Of a DNA stretch of 31,278 bases, positions 1-9,050 are shown in pieces. Under the pieces are notes generated by a model. That model saw only the letters and a program-made list of their open reading frames with translations, made no database searches and was not told the DNA's origin. Both the position numbers and the translations under genes were made by a program. Source of the DNA: UMGS1781 sp045628105 (GTDB lineage Bacteria > Bacillota > Clostridia > TANB77 > CAG-508); contig JAZQOX010000025.1 in NCBI GenBank assembly GCA_045628105.1, forward strand, positions 1-31,278, read 5' to 3'. Numbering within the stretch: position 1 is the first letter of the stretch; each line of letters starts with the position of its first letter.

Positions 1-2592
1 ATATTCATTTATTGCCTTCTGAAGTTCCACTAATATTAATGGAAGTATTGATATTACTATAACATACATCCATTGTTTTAGGTTTAATGGTACTGCTCCA
101 AATATATTTGCTATTTTGCTATTTACAATAACTAAAGTTTGCAATATTAAACCAACAATTACAGCACCTATTAAATACATGTTGCTAAAAATACCTATTT
201 TAAATATTGAATTTTCGCTTCTGATATTAAAACTCTGTACCAATTCTAGTGCACTTAATGTAAAAAATGCCATTGTTCTTCCTACTTGTAATCCATAAAA
301 TTTATTTCCAAAGCTAAATGCAAATAATGCTAAAACCCCTATCATTATTCCTTCAATAATTATTTTGCCCCATAAGCCATCTGCAAAAATACTCTCATTT
401 ATTTTTCTCGGCTTTCTGCTCATTATATCTTCATCCATTGGCTCTAATCCAAGTGCTATTCCTGGTAAAGAATCCGTTACTAAATTTATCCATAATAACT
501 GTATTGCAATTAATGGTGTTTCAAATCCTAACATTAAACCTAAAAGCATTGCCACTATCTCTCCAACATTTGTTGCAATTGAAAAATGCACAGTTTTTCT
601 TATATTATCATATATATGTCTTCCTTCTTTGACCGCTTCTATTATCGTTACAAAATTATCATCTGTTAAAATCATATCTGATGCATTTTTGGCAACATCT
701 GTTCCTGTTTTTCCCATTGCTATTCCAATATCTGCATTTTTTAATGCAGGTGCATCATTTACTCCATCTCCTGTCATTGCAACAACATTTCCAGCTTTTC
801 TAAATGCTTTTACAATTCTTACCTTATGTTCTGGTGAAACTCTAGCAAAAACAGAATATTTCATAATACTTTTTTCTAGTTCCTTATCTGGTATATTATC
901 TAATTCTTTTCCTGTTATAGCATAATCACCATTTTTAAGGATTCCTAGATCTCTCCCAATTGCCGTTGCTGTTAATATATGATCTCCTGTAATCATTACA
1001 GTTTTTATCCCAGCTTTTTTGCAATTTAAAATTGCTTCCTTTACGCCTTCTCTTGGCGGATCTATCATTCCAATTAGCCCACAAAAAATTAAATTTTTCT
1101 CTATTTTAGAATCAATATTTTGTGGAAGTACATCTACTTCCTTATATGCAATTGCTATAACTCTTAAAGCCTTTTTTGCCATGTTATCATTTTGATTTTG
1201 TATGTTTGAAAGTTCTGAATCAGTAATCGAATAAATTTGATTATTTTTTACATAGCTATTACATCTTTTTATTAATATATCTGGTGCCCCTTTTGTAATT
1301 ATTCTATATTTATTTCCTATCTTATGAATTGTTGTCATCATTTTTCGTTCTGAATCAAATGGAATATCGTCTATTCTTGGCATTTCTTTATATAAAATAT
1401 CTTTATTTAAGCCTATTTTTAAAGCACCTTCTGTAATTGCTTTTTCTGTTGCTTCTCCATCAACAAAAAAGCTTCCATTTTCGTTATGAATTATACAATC
1501 TGTACACATTGTGCCTAGTTCTAAAATTTGTTTTTTATTTTCTCCAAATCCAAATGTTTGAACTATCTGCATTTTGTTTTGTGTAAGAGTTCCTGTTTTA
1601 TCTGAAGCAATTACTGTACTGCTTCCCAAAGTTTCAACAGCTGGCAATCTTCTTATGATACTATTTTTTCTTGCCATTCTGGTAATTCCAATTGAAAGCA
1701 TTATTGTAACAACTGCTGGAAGCCCTTCTGGTATAGCTGCTACGGCAAGTCCAACTGATGTCATGAAAATTTCCATTATTGGTATTTTTCTTAAACATCC
1801 TATTAAAAATACAAATAAGCATATTATAAGTGCTGTGATTCCTAGGTTTTTACCAACTTCTCCAAGTCTTTTTTGCAAAGGTGTTTCTGGCGCTTCATCT
1901 GTAATAATCATTTTTGCAATTTTTCCAACACGTGTATTCATACCTGTTTCAGTTACAATTCCTTCTGCATGTCCTTTAACAACTATTGTTGTTGCAAAAG
2001 CCATATTTTCCATGTCTCCTAAATTTGTATCTTTCATTAATATTTTTATTGCATTTTTTTCAACAGGAACTGTCTCTCCTGTTAATGCTGATTCTTCAAC
2101 TTTTAAATTATATGTATTAATAAGTCTAATATCTGCTGGAACAAATGAACCTGTTTCTATAGTTACAATATCTCCTGGAACTAATTCTTCACTTGATACG
2201 CTAATTATTTCTCCGTTTCTCTTTACTTTTGCATGAGGATTTGCTAATTTTTGCAATGCTTCTATTGATTTTTCTGCTTTGCTTTCTTGTATTACTCCCA
2301 TCAATGCATTTAAAAATACAATTCCTATAATTATTATTGAATCTATGTAATCATTACTATGTTCAATGTACGAAATAACTGCTGAAACTATTGCACTTAA
2401 TATAAGAATTATTATCATGAAGTCTTTAAATTGCTCAATAAACCTAATTATTATGCTTTTCTTTTTTCCCTCTTCAAGTTTATTTTTTCCATATTCAACA
2501 ATTCTTTTTTTAACTTCTTCAGAAGATAAACCTTCTTTAATACTTGTCTTAAGTAATTTTTCAACATTATTTTCATCTAATGTATGCCACAT
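1..2592 (-). CDS. Cation-translocating P-type ATPase, type IIA (Ca2+-like), 3' end cut by window edge
   Basis: ATP-driven cation export across the membrane, most likely Ca2+. The frame is open for 864 codons from ATG at 2592, which is preceded by AAAGGAG. Visible landmarks are an N-terminal cation-ATPase segment, the actuator loop LTGET, the M4 motif AIPEGLP that in this family helps bind Ca2+, the phosphorylation motif DKTGTLT with Asp at about residue 331, and the hinge MTGDGVNDAP near residue 607. The last visible residues (ELQKAINEY) follow the final hydrophobic helix, so only a short tail should be missing beyond position 1. Overall order and motifs match the SERCA/PMR1-like bacterial family; the ion is inferred from that and not proven. 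It is divergent from leuS and appears to be transcribed alone. Confidence 0.93.
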   Translation of the reverse strand, partial: MWHTLDENNVEKLLKTSIKEGLSSEEVKKRIVEYGKNKLEEGKKKSIIIRFIEQFKDFMIIILILSAIVSAVISYIEHSNDYIDSIIIIGIVFLNALMGVIQESKAEKSIEALQKLANPHAKVKRNGEIISVSSEELVPGDIVTIETGSFVPADIRLINTYNLKVEESALTGETVPVEKNAIKILMKDTNLGDMENMAFATTIVVKGHAEGIVTETGMNTRVGKIAKMIITDEAPETPLQKRLGEVGKNLGITALIICLFVFLIGCLRKIPIMEIFMTSVGLAVAAIPEGLPAVVTIMLSIGITRMARKNSIIRRLPAVETLGSSTVIASDKTGTLTQNKMQIVQTFGFGENKKQILELGTMCTDCIIHNENGSFFVDGEATEKAITEGALKIGLNKDILYKEMPRIDDIPFDSERKMMTTIHKIGNKYRIITKGAPDILIKRCNSYVKNNQIYSITDSELSNIQNQNDNMAKKALRVIAIAYKEVDVLPQNIDSKIEKNLIFCGLIGMIDPPREGVKEAILNCKKAGIKTVMITGDHILTATAIGRDLGILKNGDYAITGKELDNIPDKELEKSIMKYSVFARVSPEHKVRIVKAFRKAGNVVAMTGDGVNDAPALKNADIGIAMGKTGTDVAKNASDMILTDDNFVTIIEAVKEGRHIYDNIRKTVHFSIATNVGEIVAMLLGLMLGFETPLIAIQLLWINLVTDSLPGIALGLEPMDEDIMSRKPRKINESIFADGLWGKIIIEGIMIGVLALFAFSFGNKFYGLQVGRTMAFFTLSALELVQSFNIRSENSIFKIGIFSNMYLIGAVIVGLILQTLVIVNSKIANIFGAVPLNLKQWMYVIVISILPLILVELQKAINEY

Positions 2593-2718
2593 AGAATTTC
2601 ACTCCTTTGCCTGTCTTTTTTATAAATTCTATGCTTGTACATTTTTTTTATTACATTTTTTATAATTTTGTTTTAAAACATTTTATCAACAAATTGTTGA
2701 AAATTTATGCATTTTTGC

Positions 2719-2747
2719 TTTATTTTTCCACTAATTTGTTATATAAT
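2719..2747 (+). promoter_or_regulatory. Probable leuS promoter
   Basis: A perfect TATAAT at 2742-2747 lies 17 bp after a weak -35 (TTTATT, 2719-2724). Transcription would start near 2754, leaving about 24 nt before the ATG, with AGAGGTG as ribosome binding site at 2766-2772. The leader is far too short for a T-box, which is a common control of aminoacyl-tRNA synthetase genes in Firmicutes. Confidence 0.5.
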
Positions 2748-2777
2748 GTTGTGTAATTAGTTTATAGAGGTGAATTT

Positions 2778-5189
2778 ATGGAATATAATCACAATGAAAT
2801 TGAAAAGAAATGGCAAAAATATTGGGATGATAATCAAACTTTTAAAGCTAAAACTGGAGAATCTAAAAAGCCTTATTACATTTTAGTTGAATTTCCTTAC
2901 CCTTCTGGAGCTGGCCTTCATGTAGGACATGTAAGAAGTTACACTGCACAAGATGCACTTGCTAGAATGAAAAGACTTCAAGGATATAATGTTTTATACC
3001 CTATGGGTTGGGATGCTTTTGGTGCACCAGCTGAACAATACGCAATAAAAAATCACATTCATCCTAAAGATGCTGTTAAAGAAAATATAAAAACTTTTAA
3101 AGGACAAATGAAGGATTTAGGTTTTTCTTTTGACTGGTCAAGAGAATTTTCAACAACAGATCCTGATTACTATAAATGGACACAATGGCAATTCTTACAA
3201 TTTTACAAACATAACATGGCATATAAAGATACTATACCTGTTAATTGGTGTCCTACTTGTAAATCTGTTTTATCAAACGAAGATGCTGCAGGTGGAGTTT
3301 GTGAAAGATGTGGAAGCACTGTTGTTCAAAAAGAGAAATCTCAATGGATGCTTAGAATGTCCGACTATGCAGAAGATTTATTGACAGGATTAGATAATAC
3401 AAACTTTGCAGAAAGAGTTAAGCTTGGTCAAATAAATTGGATTGGAAAATCTACAGGTGTTGAACTAGATGTTGATATTGTTGGCGGTGGAAAATTTTCT
3501 ATTTTTACAACATGTATTGAAACAATTTATGGAATAACATTTTTTGTTATTGCTCCTGACGGAAAACTTATTAAAGAATTAATGCCAAGAGTTAAAAATA
3601 AAGAAGATGTTAATAATTACATTCAAGAAACAATGAAAAAATCTAACATGGACAGAACTGATTTAAATAAAGGAAAAACAGGATGTAAAATTGAAGGTAT
3701 TACAGCAATCAATCCTATTAATGGTAAAGAAGTTCCACTCTTCCTTGGAGATTTCGTATTAGGTGATTATGGTACTGGCGCTGTTATGGCTGTTCCAGCT
3801 CATGACCAAAGAGATTTTGAATATGCAATTGAACATAAATTAGAAATGATTCAAGTAATTGATGGAGCTGATACTTCTTCTAAAGCATTTGAAAAACATG
3901 ATTATTTAGGTAAAGGATGCAAATTAATTAATTCTGAAGAATTTACAGGTTTAACAGTTGAGGAAGCAAAAGAAGCTATTACTGATAAACTTGTAGCAAA
4001 AGGAATCGCTAGAAGAGTAAACAATTATAAAATGAGAGATTGGATTTTCTCACGTCAAAGATTCTGGGGTGAACCAATTCCAATGATTTATTGTGAAAAA
4101 TGTGGTTGGCAACCAATGAAGGAAGAAGATCTTCCTCTACTTTTACCAGATGTTGCTGAATATGAACCTACAGAAAACGGTGAAAGCCCTCTTGCAAATA
4201 TTGAATCTTGGGTAAATACAACTTGCCCTCATTGTGGTGGAAATGCAAAAAGGGAAACAGATACTATGCCTAACTGGGCAGGTTCTAGCTGGTACTTCTT
4301 AAGATTTATGGATGCCAAAAACGATAAAGAATTTGCTTCAATGGATGCAATGAAATACTGGGATAAAGTTGACTGGTATAATGGTGGTATGGAACATACT
4401 GCAAGACATTTATTATATGCAAGATTTTGGGTTCAATTCTTATATAATATTGGATTAGTTCCTAAAAAAGAAATGATTTGGACCAGAGTAAGCCATGGTA
4501 TGGTATTAGGTTCAAATAACGAAAAAATGAGTAAATCAAAAGGAAATGTAATTAATCCTGATGATATTGTTAAAGAATATGGTGCTGATACTTTAAGACT
4601 TTATGAAATGTTTATGGGTGAATATACTCAAGATGCTCCATGGAGTACTGATTCATTAAGAGGATGTAAACGTTTTATTGATAAAGTAATTCGTTTAAAG
4701 AATAAAGTAGATAATAATGCTGAAGGATATACAAAGAAATTAGAACCTATAATCAATAAAACAATTAAAAAAGTTCAAAATGATTTAACAACTATGGCAT
4801 ATAACACAGCTGTTTCAAGTTTAATGATTCTTGCTAATAGTATGGAGGAAGAATCTGTAATAACTAAAGACGATTATCATGTTCTTTTAGTATTGCTTAA
4901 CCCTATTGCACCACACATAACAGAAGAATTAAATGAAGAATTAGGTTATTCTCCAATTTGTACTTCTGTATGGCCTGAATATGATGAAAGCAAAACAATA
5001 GATAGTGAAATAGAATTACCTGTTCAAATAAATGGTAAATTAAAAGGAACTATAAAAATTGCAATAGACGCAGATGAGCAAACAGTAAAAGAAACTGCAC
5101 ATAAAGAAGTTGCAGAATTATTAGATGGTAAAACTATTGTAAAAGAAATTTATGTAAAAAATAAAATATTTAATATTGTTGTAAGATAA
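2778..5189 (+). CDS. leuS: Leucyl-tRNA synthetase
   Basis: Class I synthetase charging tRNA-Leu in the cytoplasm; 803 residues, within the bacterial range. The N-terminal Rossmann core carries the HIGH-type motif GLHVGHV near residue 50, followed by a zinc-type CPTC...CERC segment. The CP1 editing domain keeps the GDYGTGAVMAVPAHDQRD block with its conserved Asp. The core resumes with the KMSKSK motif near residue 585, then the anticodon-binding helices and the C-terminal domain. An oddity is the threonine-rich editing motif, which in most bacteria reads TTRPDT and here reads TTCIET. The start ATG has AGAGGTG upstream. It is a single-gene unit ending in a bidirectional terminator shared with the convergent DltC-like gene. 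Confidence 0.97.
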   Translation: MEYNHNEIEKKWQKYWDDNQTFKAKTGESKKPYYILVEFPYPSGAGLHVGHVRSYTAQDALARMKRLQGYNVLYPMGWDAFGAPAEQYAIKNHIHPKDAVKENIKTFKGQMKDLGFSFDWSREFSTTDPDYYKWTQWQFLQFYKHNMAYKDTIPVNWCPTCKSVLSNEDAAGGVCERCGSTVVQKEKSQWMLRMSDYAEDLLTGLDNTNFAERVKLGQINWIGKSTGVELDVDIVGGGKFSIFTTCIETIYGITFFVIAPDGKLIKELMPRVKNKEDVNNYIQETMKKSNMDRTDLNKGKTGCKIEGITAINPINGKEVPLFLGDFVLGDYGTGAVMAVPAHDQRDFEYAIEHKLEMIQVIDGADTSSKAFEKHDYLGKGCKLINSEEFTGLTVEEAKEAITDKLVAKGIARRVNNYKMRDWIFSRQRFWGEPIPMIYCEKCGWQPMKEEDLPLLLPDVAEYEPTENGESPLANIESWVNTTCPHCGGNAKRETDTMPNWAGSSWYFLRFMDAKNDKEFASMDAMKYWDKVDWYNGGMEHTARHLLYARFWVQFLYNIGLVPKKEMIWTRVSHGMVLGSNNEKMSKSKGNVINPDDIVKEYGADTLRLYEMFMGEYTQDAPWSTDSLRGCKRFIDKVIRLKNKVDNNAEGYTKKLEPIINKTIKKVQNDLTTMAYNTAVSSLMILANSMEEESVITKDDYHVLLVLLNPIAPHITEELNEELGYSPICTSVWPEYDESKTIDSEIELPVQINGKLKGTIKIAIDADEQTVKETAHKEVAELLDGKTIVKEIYVKNKIFNIVVR

Positions 5190-5191
5190 AA

Positions 5192-5220
5192 AAATAAAGG
5201 CACATGCCTTTATTTTTTTA
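5192..5220. terminator. Bidirectional terminator between leuS and dltC-like gene
   Basis: An 11-bp perfect stem (AAATAAAGGCA with TGCCTTTATTT, 5192-5202 and 5205-5215) is followed by a T run on the plus strand and by A/T-rich sequence on the minus strand, so it can serve both convergent genes. It overlaps the DltC-like stop codon. Confidence 0.9.
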
Positions 5221-5460
5221 TTTCTCATCACCTTTTAGTTTTTTTATTAATTCTATTATTGAATTCACAGTTCTCCATGAATTTGGATTTACTTGTGTAG
5301 GTTGTATTTCAATATTTAATTCTTCGTCAAATCTAGATATTAACGTAATAAATGCAAGAGAATCCAAAATATCTTCTTCAATTAAGTCTAAGTCAAAATT
5401 TTGTTTTACTCTTTCATCTTCACAAACTTCTAATATTATTTTTACAATTTTATCCTCCAT
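5218..5460 (-). CDS. dltC: DltC-like D-alanyl (aminoacyl) carrier protein
   Basis: Small carrier protein of 80 residues that should hold an aminoacyl group as a thioester on 4'-phosphopantetheine. The attachment site is Ser34 in the motif EDILDSLA. The later segment, with acidic helix and NPNSWRTVNSI, resembles the DltC pattern of a Trp-containing helix III, more than fatty-acid ACP. Its ATG overlaps the 3' end of the DltA-like gene by 11 bp, indicating translational coupling and a functional pair. In the classic pathway DltC passes D-Ala to DltB for teichoic acid D-alanylation, but neither DltB nor DltD is present here, so the acceptor is unknown. Confidence 0.82.
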   Translation of the reverse strand: MEDKIVKIILEVCEDERVKQNFDLDLIEEDILDSLAFITLISRFDEELNIEIQPTQVNPNSWRTVNSIIELIKKLKGDEK

Positions 5461-6916
5461 TTGCTAATCTCCTTAATTTTGAAATATCAATTTTCCCATT
5501 ATTATTTAAAGGGAATTTGTTTATAATTTTAATATTTGGTATCATGTAGTTTGGTATTTTATTAGATAAATCCTCTTTGATTTCTTTAATGCTTTTTATC
5601 TCATTGTTTTTTAATTTAATGAATGCAACAAGTTTTTCTACAACCCCTTCAGCAGATTTTATTGCAATTACTCTTCCATTCTCGATGTATGGTAAATTGT
5701 AAAAATTTTTTTCAATGTCTGATAATTCTATTCTATATCCTTTATATTTAATTTGATTATCTTTTCTATCTAAATAATATAATACACCATTTTTTATAAA
5801 CCCTAAATCTCCAGTTTTATACGCATTCATAGACTTAAATTTAATGAATTTTTCATTATTATTGTCTAAATATCCAGCTGCAACGCTTTGACCTGCTATT
5901 AAAATTTCTCCCACTTTGCTTTCAATTTCTTCATTTCCATTCTCATCTAAAATATAAATACGAACGTCATCTTTAGGAAATCCAACTGGTAAGTTTTCTT
6001 CTAAATTTTTTTCAGTAAGTTCAATACTTGTTACCGCAAAAGTACATTCTGTTGGTCCATAGCAATTTATTATTCTTATATCTTTAAAACGTGAAAATAG
6101 TTTTTCTACAGTTTTTTTTAATAGTTTTTCTCCACAAAATATTATTGTGTTTAAATTTGGTAATAGTTCTCTTTTAAAATTGTCATCTATCATTAAAAGT
6201 TCTGCAAATGATGGAGTCAAGACTGCCATAGTTGCATTACTTTGTTTCAGTTCTTTAAATGTTTTTGAAAATTCTAAATGATTTTCATTTTCTAGTATAA
6301 AATGTTCGCTTCCGCTTGCTACAGTTAAGTACATATCTGCAACAGATAAATCAAATGAAAAAATTGCCTGATTCAATATTATTTCATTATTTGCATGAGA
6401 AATATTCAAAAGCCATCTCACACAAGAATCTAAATTTTTGTATGTTACCTTTACTCCTTTAGGAATACCTGTACTGCCTGATGTAAATATAATGTAATAT
6501 ATGTCATTTGGCTTTAAATAAATATTTTGTATGTCATTATATTCATTTTGTTCCATTATTTCATAAATTTTTTTCTTTTCAATATTTACACATTCCTTAC
6601 TTTCGTAATTACCTATTATGAAAAATGGTTTAACCTGCTTTATTATTAATTCTATTCTTTCCTTTGGAAGACTTTCATCTACTGGCACATATGTAATTCC
6701 TGCAAATGAGCATGCAAGAAAACATGCCTTCATATATATTTCTTTTTTTCCATATACAATTACAGGTTTTCTATCTTTGTTATTTGAAATTAGAAAATTG
6801 TATATATTGCATACATATTTATAAAGTTCAAAATATGAATACTTTTTTTCTCCAATTGTATATGCAATTTTTTCTTGATTACATTTTATTTTTTCTAATA
6901 TATCATCTAGAATCAT
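5450..6916 (-). CDS. dltA: DltA-like amino acid adenylating enzyme (D-alanine--carrier protein ligase)
   Basis: Stand-alone ANL-superfamily adenylation enzyme, 488 residues, expected to activate an amino acid with ATP and load it on the adjacent carrier protein. The P-loop FTSGSTGIPKG lies at about residues 144-154, the A4-type segment FSFDLSVADMY near 190, the A5 motif NCYGPTECTF near 280, a TGDLGF motif, and a C-terminal NNNGKID with the catalytic Lys. Several stretches, such as NQA-FSFDLSV and LPVGF, follow known DltA sequences more closely than NRPS A domains, so D-Ala is the best guess for substrate. The ATG follows the VanW stop codon with no gap, and the 3' end overlaps the carrier gene. 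The operon lacks DltB and DltD. Confidence 0.82.
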   Translation of the reverse strand: MILDDILEKIKCNQEKIAYTIGEKKYSYFELYKYVCNIYNFLISNNKDRKPVIVYGKKEIYMKACFLACSFAGITYVPVDESLPKERIELIIKQVKPFFIIGNYESKECVNIEKKKIYEIMEQNEYNDIQNIYLKPNDIYYIIFTSGSTGIPKGVKVTYKNLDSCVRWLLNISHANNEIILNQAIFSFDLSVADMYLTVASGSEHFILENENHLEFSKTFKELKQSNATMAVLTPSFAELLMIDDNFKRELLPNLNTIIFCGEKLLKKTVEKLFSRFKDIRIINCYGPTECTFAVTSIELTEKNLEENLPVGFPKDDVRIYILDENGNEEIESKVGEILIAGQSVAAGYLDNNNEKFIKFKSMNAYKTGDLGFIKNGVLYYLDRKDNQIKYKGYRIELSDIEKNFYNLPYIENGRVIAIKSAEGVVEKLVAFIKLKNNEIKSIKEIKEDLSNKIPNYMIPNIKIINKFPLNNNGKIDISKLRRLANGG

Positions 6917-7753
6917 TTAATTCACCCTAATTTCATCTTTTGGAATTAATGAATAATCGTACATAACTCTTGAATGATTATTCAAGATTAACTCTTTTTC
7001 AACTTCTTCGTTCGTTTCTCTGTCAAATTTTATTCTGTACACCTTGCTGTTTCTATAAAAAATCCCATTTTCCATAGCAAAATGATGGTCTTCTTCCACC
7101 AATTTGTATTTATATCTAGCAGGAACAGTTGATCTAATTTCTCCGTAAATCATAGTTTCATCCTGCCAAATTCTAAGCTGTACCGGATACTTTGTTGTAT
7201 TTTTAAATTTATAATCTAGTCTTTTATATGCAATAGAAGTTCCTGTTCCAAATGGAACTCTTCTTTTTTCGTCTGGAAATAGTGCATCTGAATGATGCCA
7301 TTTTTCAACAACTTCTAATTCGGTATGTAGTACCAAATAGTGAATTAAATTACCCAGTTGGCAAAGTCCTCCTCCTATACCTTTTCCAAGTGAGCTATCA
7401 CTAATTGTAAGTCCTTCAAGGTATCCTTTTCTTTTTGATGTTTTACCAACTAAATTCCAAAAAGAAAAAACTTCTCCTGGTTTTACAATAATACCATCTA
7501 TTTTCTTGCCTGCAATTTCTAAATTCTTAGCCTTGTTTATCTGTAATATATCGTCAACACCATGTAATTTTCTAAATAAAATTTTTGCGTCACCCTTCCA
7601 TATGTATTCCAAATTATCATATGATTTTCTTTTCGCAATTTTATATTTTTTAATAAATCTATCTTCAATATCTTTCTTTAAGGCCTCTTTTCTAAGTGAT
7701 ATTTCGTATGCCCAATCCCCATACTCGCAAAAAAGTTTTCTCTTTTTTTTCAT
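6917..7753 (-). CDS. VanW family protein
   Basis: Belongs to the VanW family, named from VanB-type glycopeptide resistance clusters but of unresolved biochemical role and widespread in Firmicutes outside resistance loci. Typical motifs are the PGEVFSFWN segment, the glycine-rich GIGGGLCQLGN, and the HSDALFPD...RVPFGTG block in the middle. The length, 278 residues, fits the short soluble form; no convincing signal peptide or TM helix is seen. The start is set at ATG 7753, because AAAGGA lies 8 nt upstream; a longer reading would need TTG at 7771, inside which the RBS falls. First gene of the VanW-DltA-DltC operon, abutting the next ORF, so a cell-envelope role is likely for the set. Confidence 0.87.
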   Translation of the reverse strand: MKKKRKLFCEYGDWAYEISLRKEALKKDIEDRFIKKYKIAKRKSYDNLEYIWKGDAKILFRKLHGVDDILQINKAKNLEIAGKKIDGIIVKPGEVFSFWNLVGKTSKRKGYLEGLTISDSSLGKGIGGGLCQLGNLIHYLVLHTELEVVEKWHHSDALFPDEKRRVPFGTGTSIAYKRLDYKFKNTTKYPVQLRIWQDETMIYGEIRSTVPARYKYKLVEEDHHFAMENGIFYRNSKVYRIKFDRETNEEVEKELILNNHSRVMYDYSLIPKDEIRVN

Positions 7754-7793
7754 TTTAATTCCTTTCGACAAAATTTTCCAATTTTTTTAGTTC

Positions 7794-7822
7794 ATTATAT
7801 CATTATGATTTTTTATTTGCAA
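7794..7822 (-). promoter_or_regulatory. Promoter of the VanW-dltA-dltC operon
   Basis: Read on the minus strand: TTGCAA (7822-7817), 17-bp spacer, perfect TATAAT (7799-7794), about 40 bp upstream of the VanW start. Confidence 0.75.
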
Positions 7823-7854
7823 TATGTTATGCTTGTTTTTTGAGAATGTATAAC

Positions 7855-7886
7855 AAAAACAGCTCCCATAATGGGAGCTGTTTTTA
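7855..7886 (-). terminator. prfA terminator
   Basis: A 14-bp perfect stem (arms 7855-7868 and 7872-7885) with a 3-nt loop lies immediately after the prfA stop on the minus strand. A T run closes the stem in each direction. It separates prfA from the VanW operon. Confidence 0.9.
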
Positions 7887-8945
7887 TTCTTCATCACCTT
7901 TTAATTTTTCTGCTCTGTCTGCTGCTGTTAAGTTATCTATCATTTCATCAAGATTTCCATTTAAGAAATTTTCCATTTGGAATATACTGAATCCTATTCT
8001 GTGGTCTGTTATTCTTCCTTGTGGGTAATTATATGTTCTTATTTTTTCGCTTCTATCTCCTGTTCCAACTTGGCTCTTTCTTTCATTATGAAGCTCTTCA
8101 TCTTGTTTTTGTTTTTCTATTTCATATAATCTTGATTTTAATAAATTCATTGCATATTCTCTATTTTGAGTTTGAGATCTTTCTGTTTGACATTCTGCAA
8201 CTATTCCTGTTGGTTCGTGTATTAATCTTACTGCTGATGAAGTTTTATTTACTTTTTGTCCTCCAGCACCTGATGCTCTAAATACTTCCATTCTAATATC
8301 AGCAGGGTTAATTTCTATTTCAACATCTTCAACTACCGGTAAAACTGCAACTGTTGCGGTTGATGTATGTATTCTTCCACTACTTTCTGTTTCTGGAACC
8401 CTTTGAACCCTGTGAACACCACTTTCAAATTTTAATCTTCCATAAACGCCTTTACCTGAAACCATAAATGTAACTTCTTTATATCCACCTATTCCAGTTT
8501 CATTTTCATTTAATATTTCTATTTTCCAATGCTTTGTTTCTGCATACATTGTGTACATTCTAAATAATGTTCCTGCAAATAATGCTGCTTCTTCTCCACC
8601 AGCTCCTGCTCTAATTTCAAATATTGTATCTTTATCATCATCTGGATCTTTTGGAATTAATAATATTTTTAATTCTTCTTCTAATGCAGGAATTTTATCT
8701 CTTAATTCGTCTGCTTCCATTTGAGCAAGTTCTCTCATCTCTGGATCTGAACACATTGCTTTTGCATCTTCAAATTCTTGTTTTGTTTTTTTATATTCCC
8801 TATATTTTAAAACAACTTCCTCCATGCTTGCATGTTCTTTCATATATTTTTGCCATTCAGATTGCCTAGCAATTACCTCTGGATCACTTATTTTTGTTGT
8901 TAATTCATCATATCTTTTTTCAACGTCTTCTAATTTTTGAAACAT
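7884..8945 (-). CDS. prfA: Peptide chain release factor 1
   Basis: Recognises UAA and UAG in the ribosomal A site and triggers peptide release. The 353-residue protein has the PCRF N-terminal domain, the codon-recognition PxT motif as PET at residues 184-186 (RF2 would have SPF), and the catalytic GGQ at 228-230 within RASGAGGQKVNK. ATG at 8945 is preceded by AGGAGAG. In many Firmicutes prfA is followed by prmC, the methyltransferase that modifies the GGQ glutamine; here prfA stands alone with its own promoter and terminator, so prmC, if present, is elsewhere. Confidence 0.97.
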   Translation of the reverse strand: MFQKLEDVEKRYDELTTKISDPEVIARQSEWQKYMKEHASMEEVVLKYREYKKTKQEFEDAKAMCSDPEMRELAQMEADELRDKIPALEEELKILLIPKDPDDDKDTIFEIRAGAGGEEAALFAGTLFRMYTMYAETKHWKIEILNENETGIGGYKEVTFMVSGKGVYGRLKFESGVHRVQRVPETESSGRIHTSTATVAVLPVVEDVEIEINPADIRMEVFRASGAGGQKVNKTSSAVRLIHEPTGIVAECQTERSQTQNREYAMNLLKSRLYEIEKQKQDEELHNERKSQVGTGDRSEKIRTYNYPQGRITDHRIGFSIFQMENFLNGNLDEMIDNLTAADRAEKLKGDEE

Positions 8946-8976
8946 AATACTCTCCTAACTTTTTTATTATCTTATA

Positions 8977-9005
8977 ATTATATATCAAATTTGCACATTT
9001 TACAA
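8977..9005 (-). promoter_or_regulatory. prfA promoter
   Basis: On the minus strand TTGTAA (9005-9000), 17-bp spacer, TATAAT (8982-8977). It lies just downstream of the terminator of the preceding gene. Confidence 0.7.
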
Positions 9006-9018
9006 TATAAAAGGCAAA

Positions 9019-9050
9019 AAAATAGAGCCTCCAATTGGAGGCTCTATTTT
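9019..9050 (-). terminator. Terminator of the 105-residue gene
   Basis: A near-perfect palindrome, AAAATAGAGCCTCC / GGAGGCTCTATTTT with AATT in the centre, overlapping the stop codon of the upstream minus-strand gene. Confidence 0.88.

Noticed and set aside
365..925. Plus-strand open frame of 186 codons
   Set aside because: Also antisense to the well-supported P-type ATPase and without ribosome site or homology.
1574..2236. Long plus-strand open frame of 220 codons
   Set aside because: It is antisense to the P-type ATPase, has no RBS, and its translation is a low-complexity shadow rich in Ile, Ser and Thr.
2593..2777. T-box leader for leuS
   Set aside because: The likely promoter leaves only about 24 nt of leader and no specifier loop or antiterminator sequence is present.
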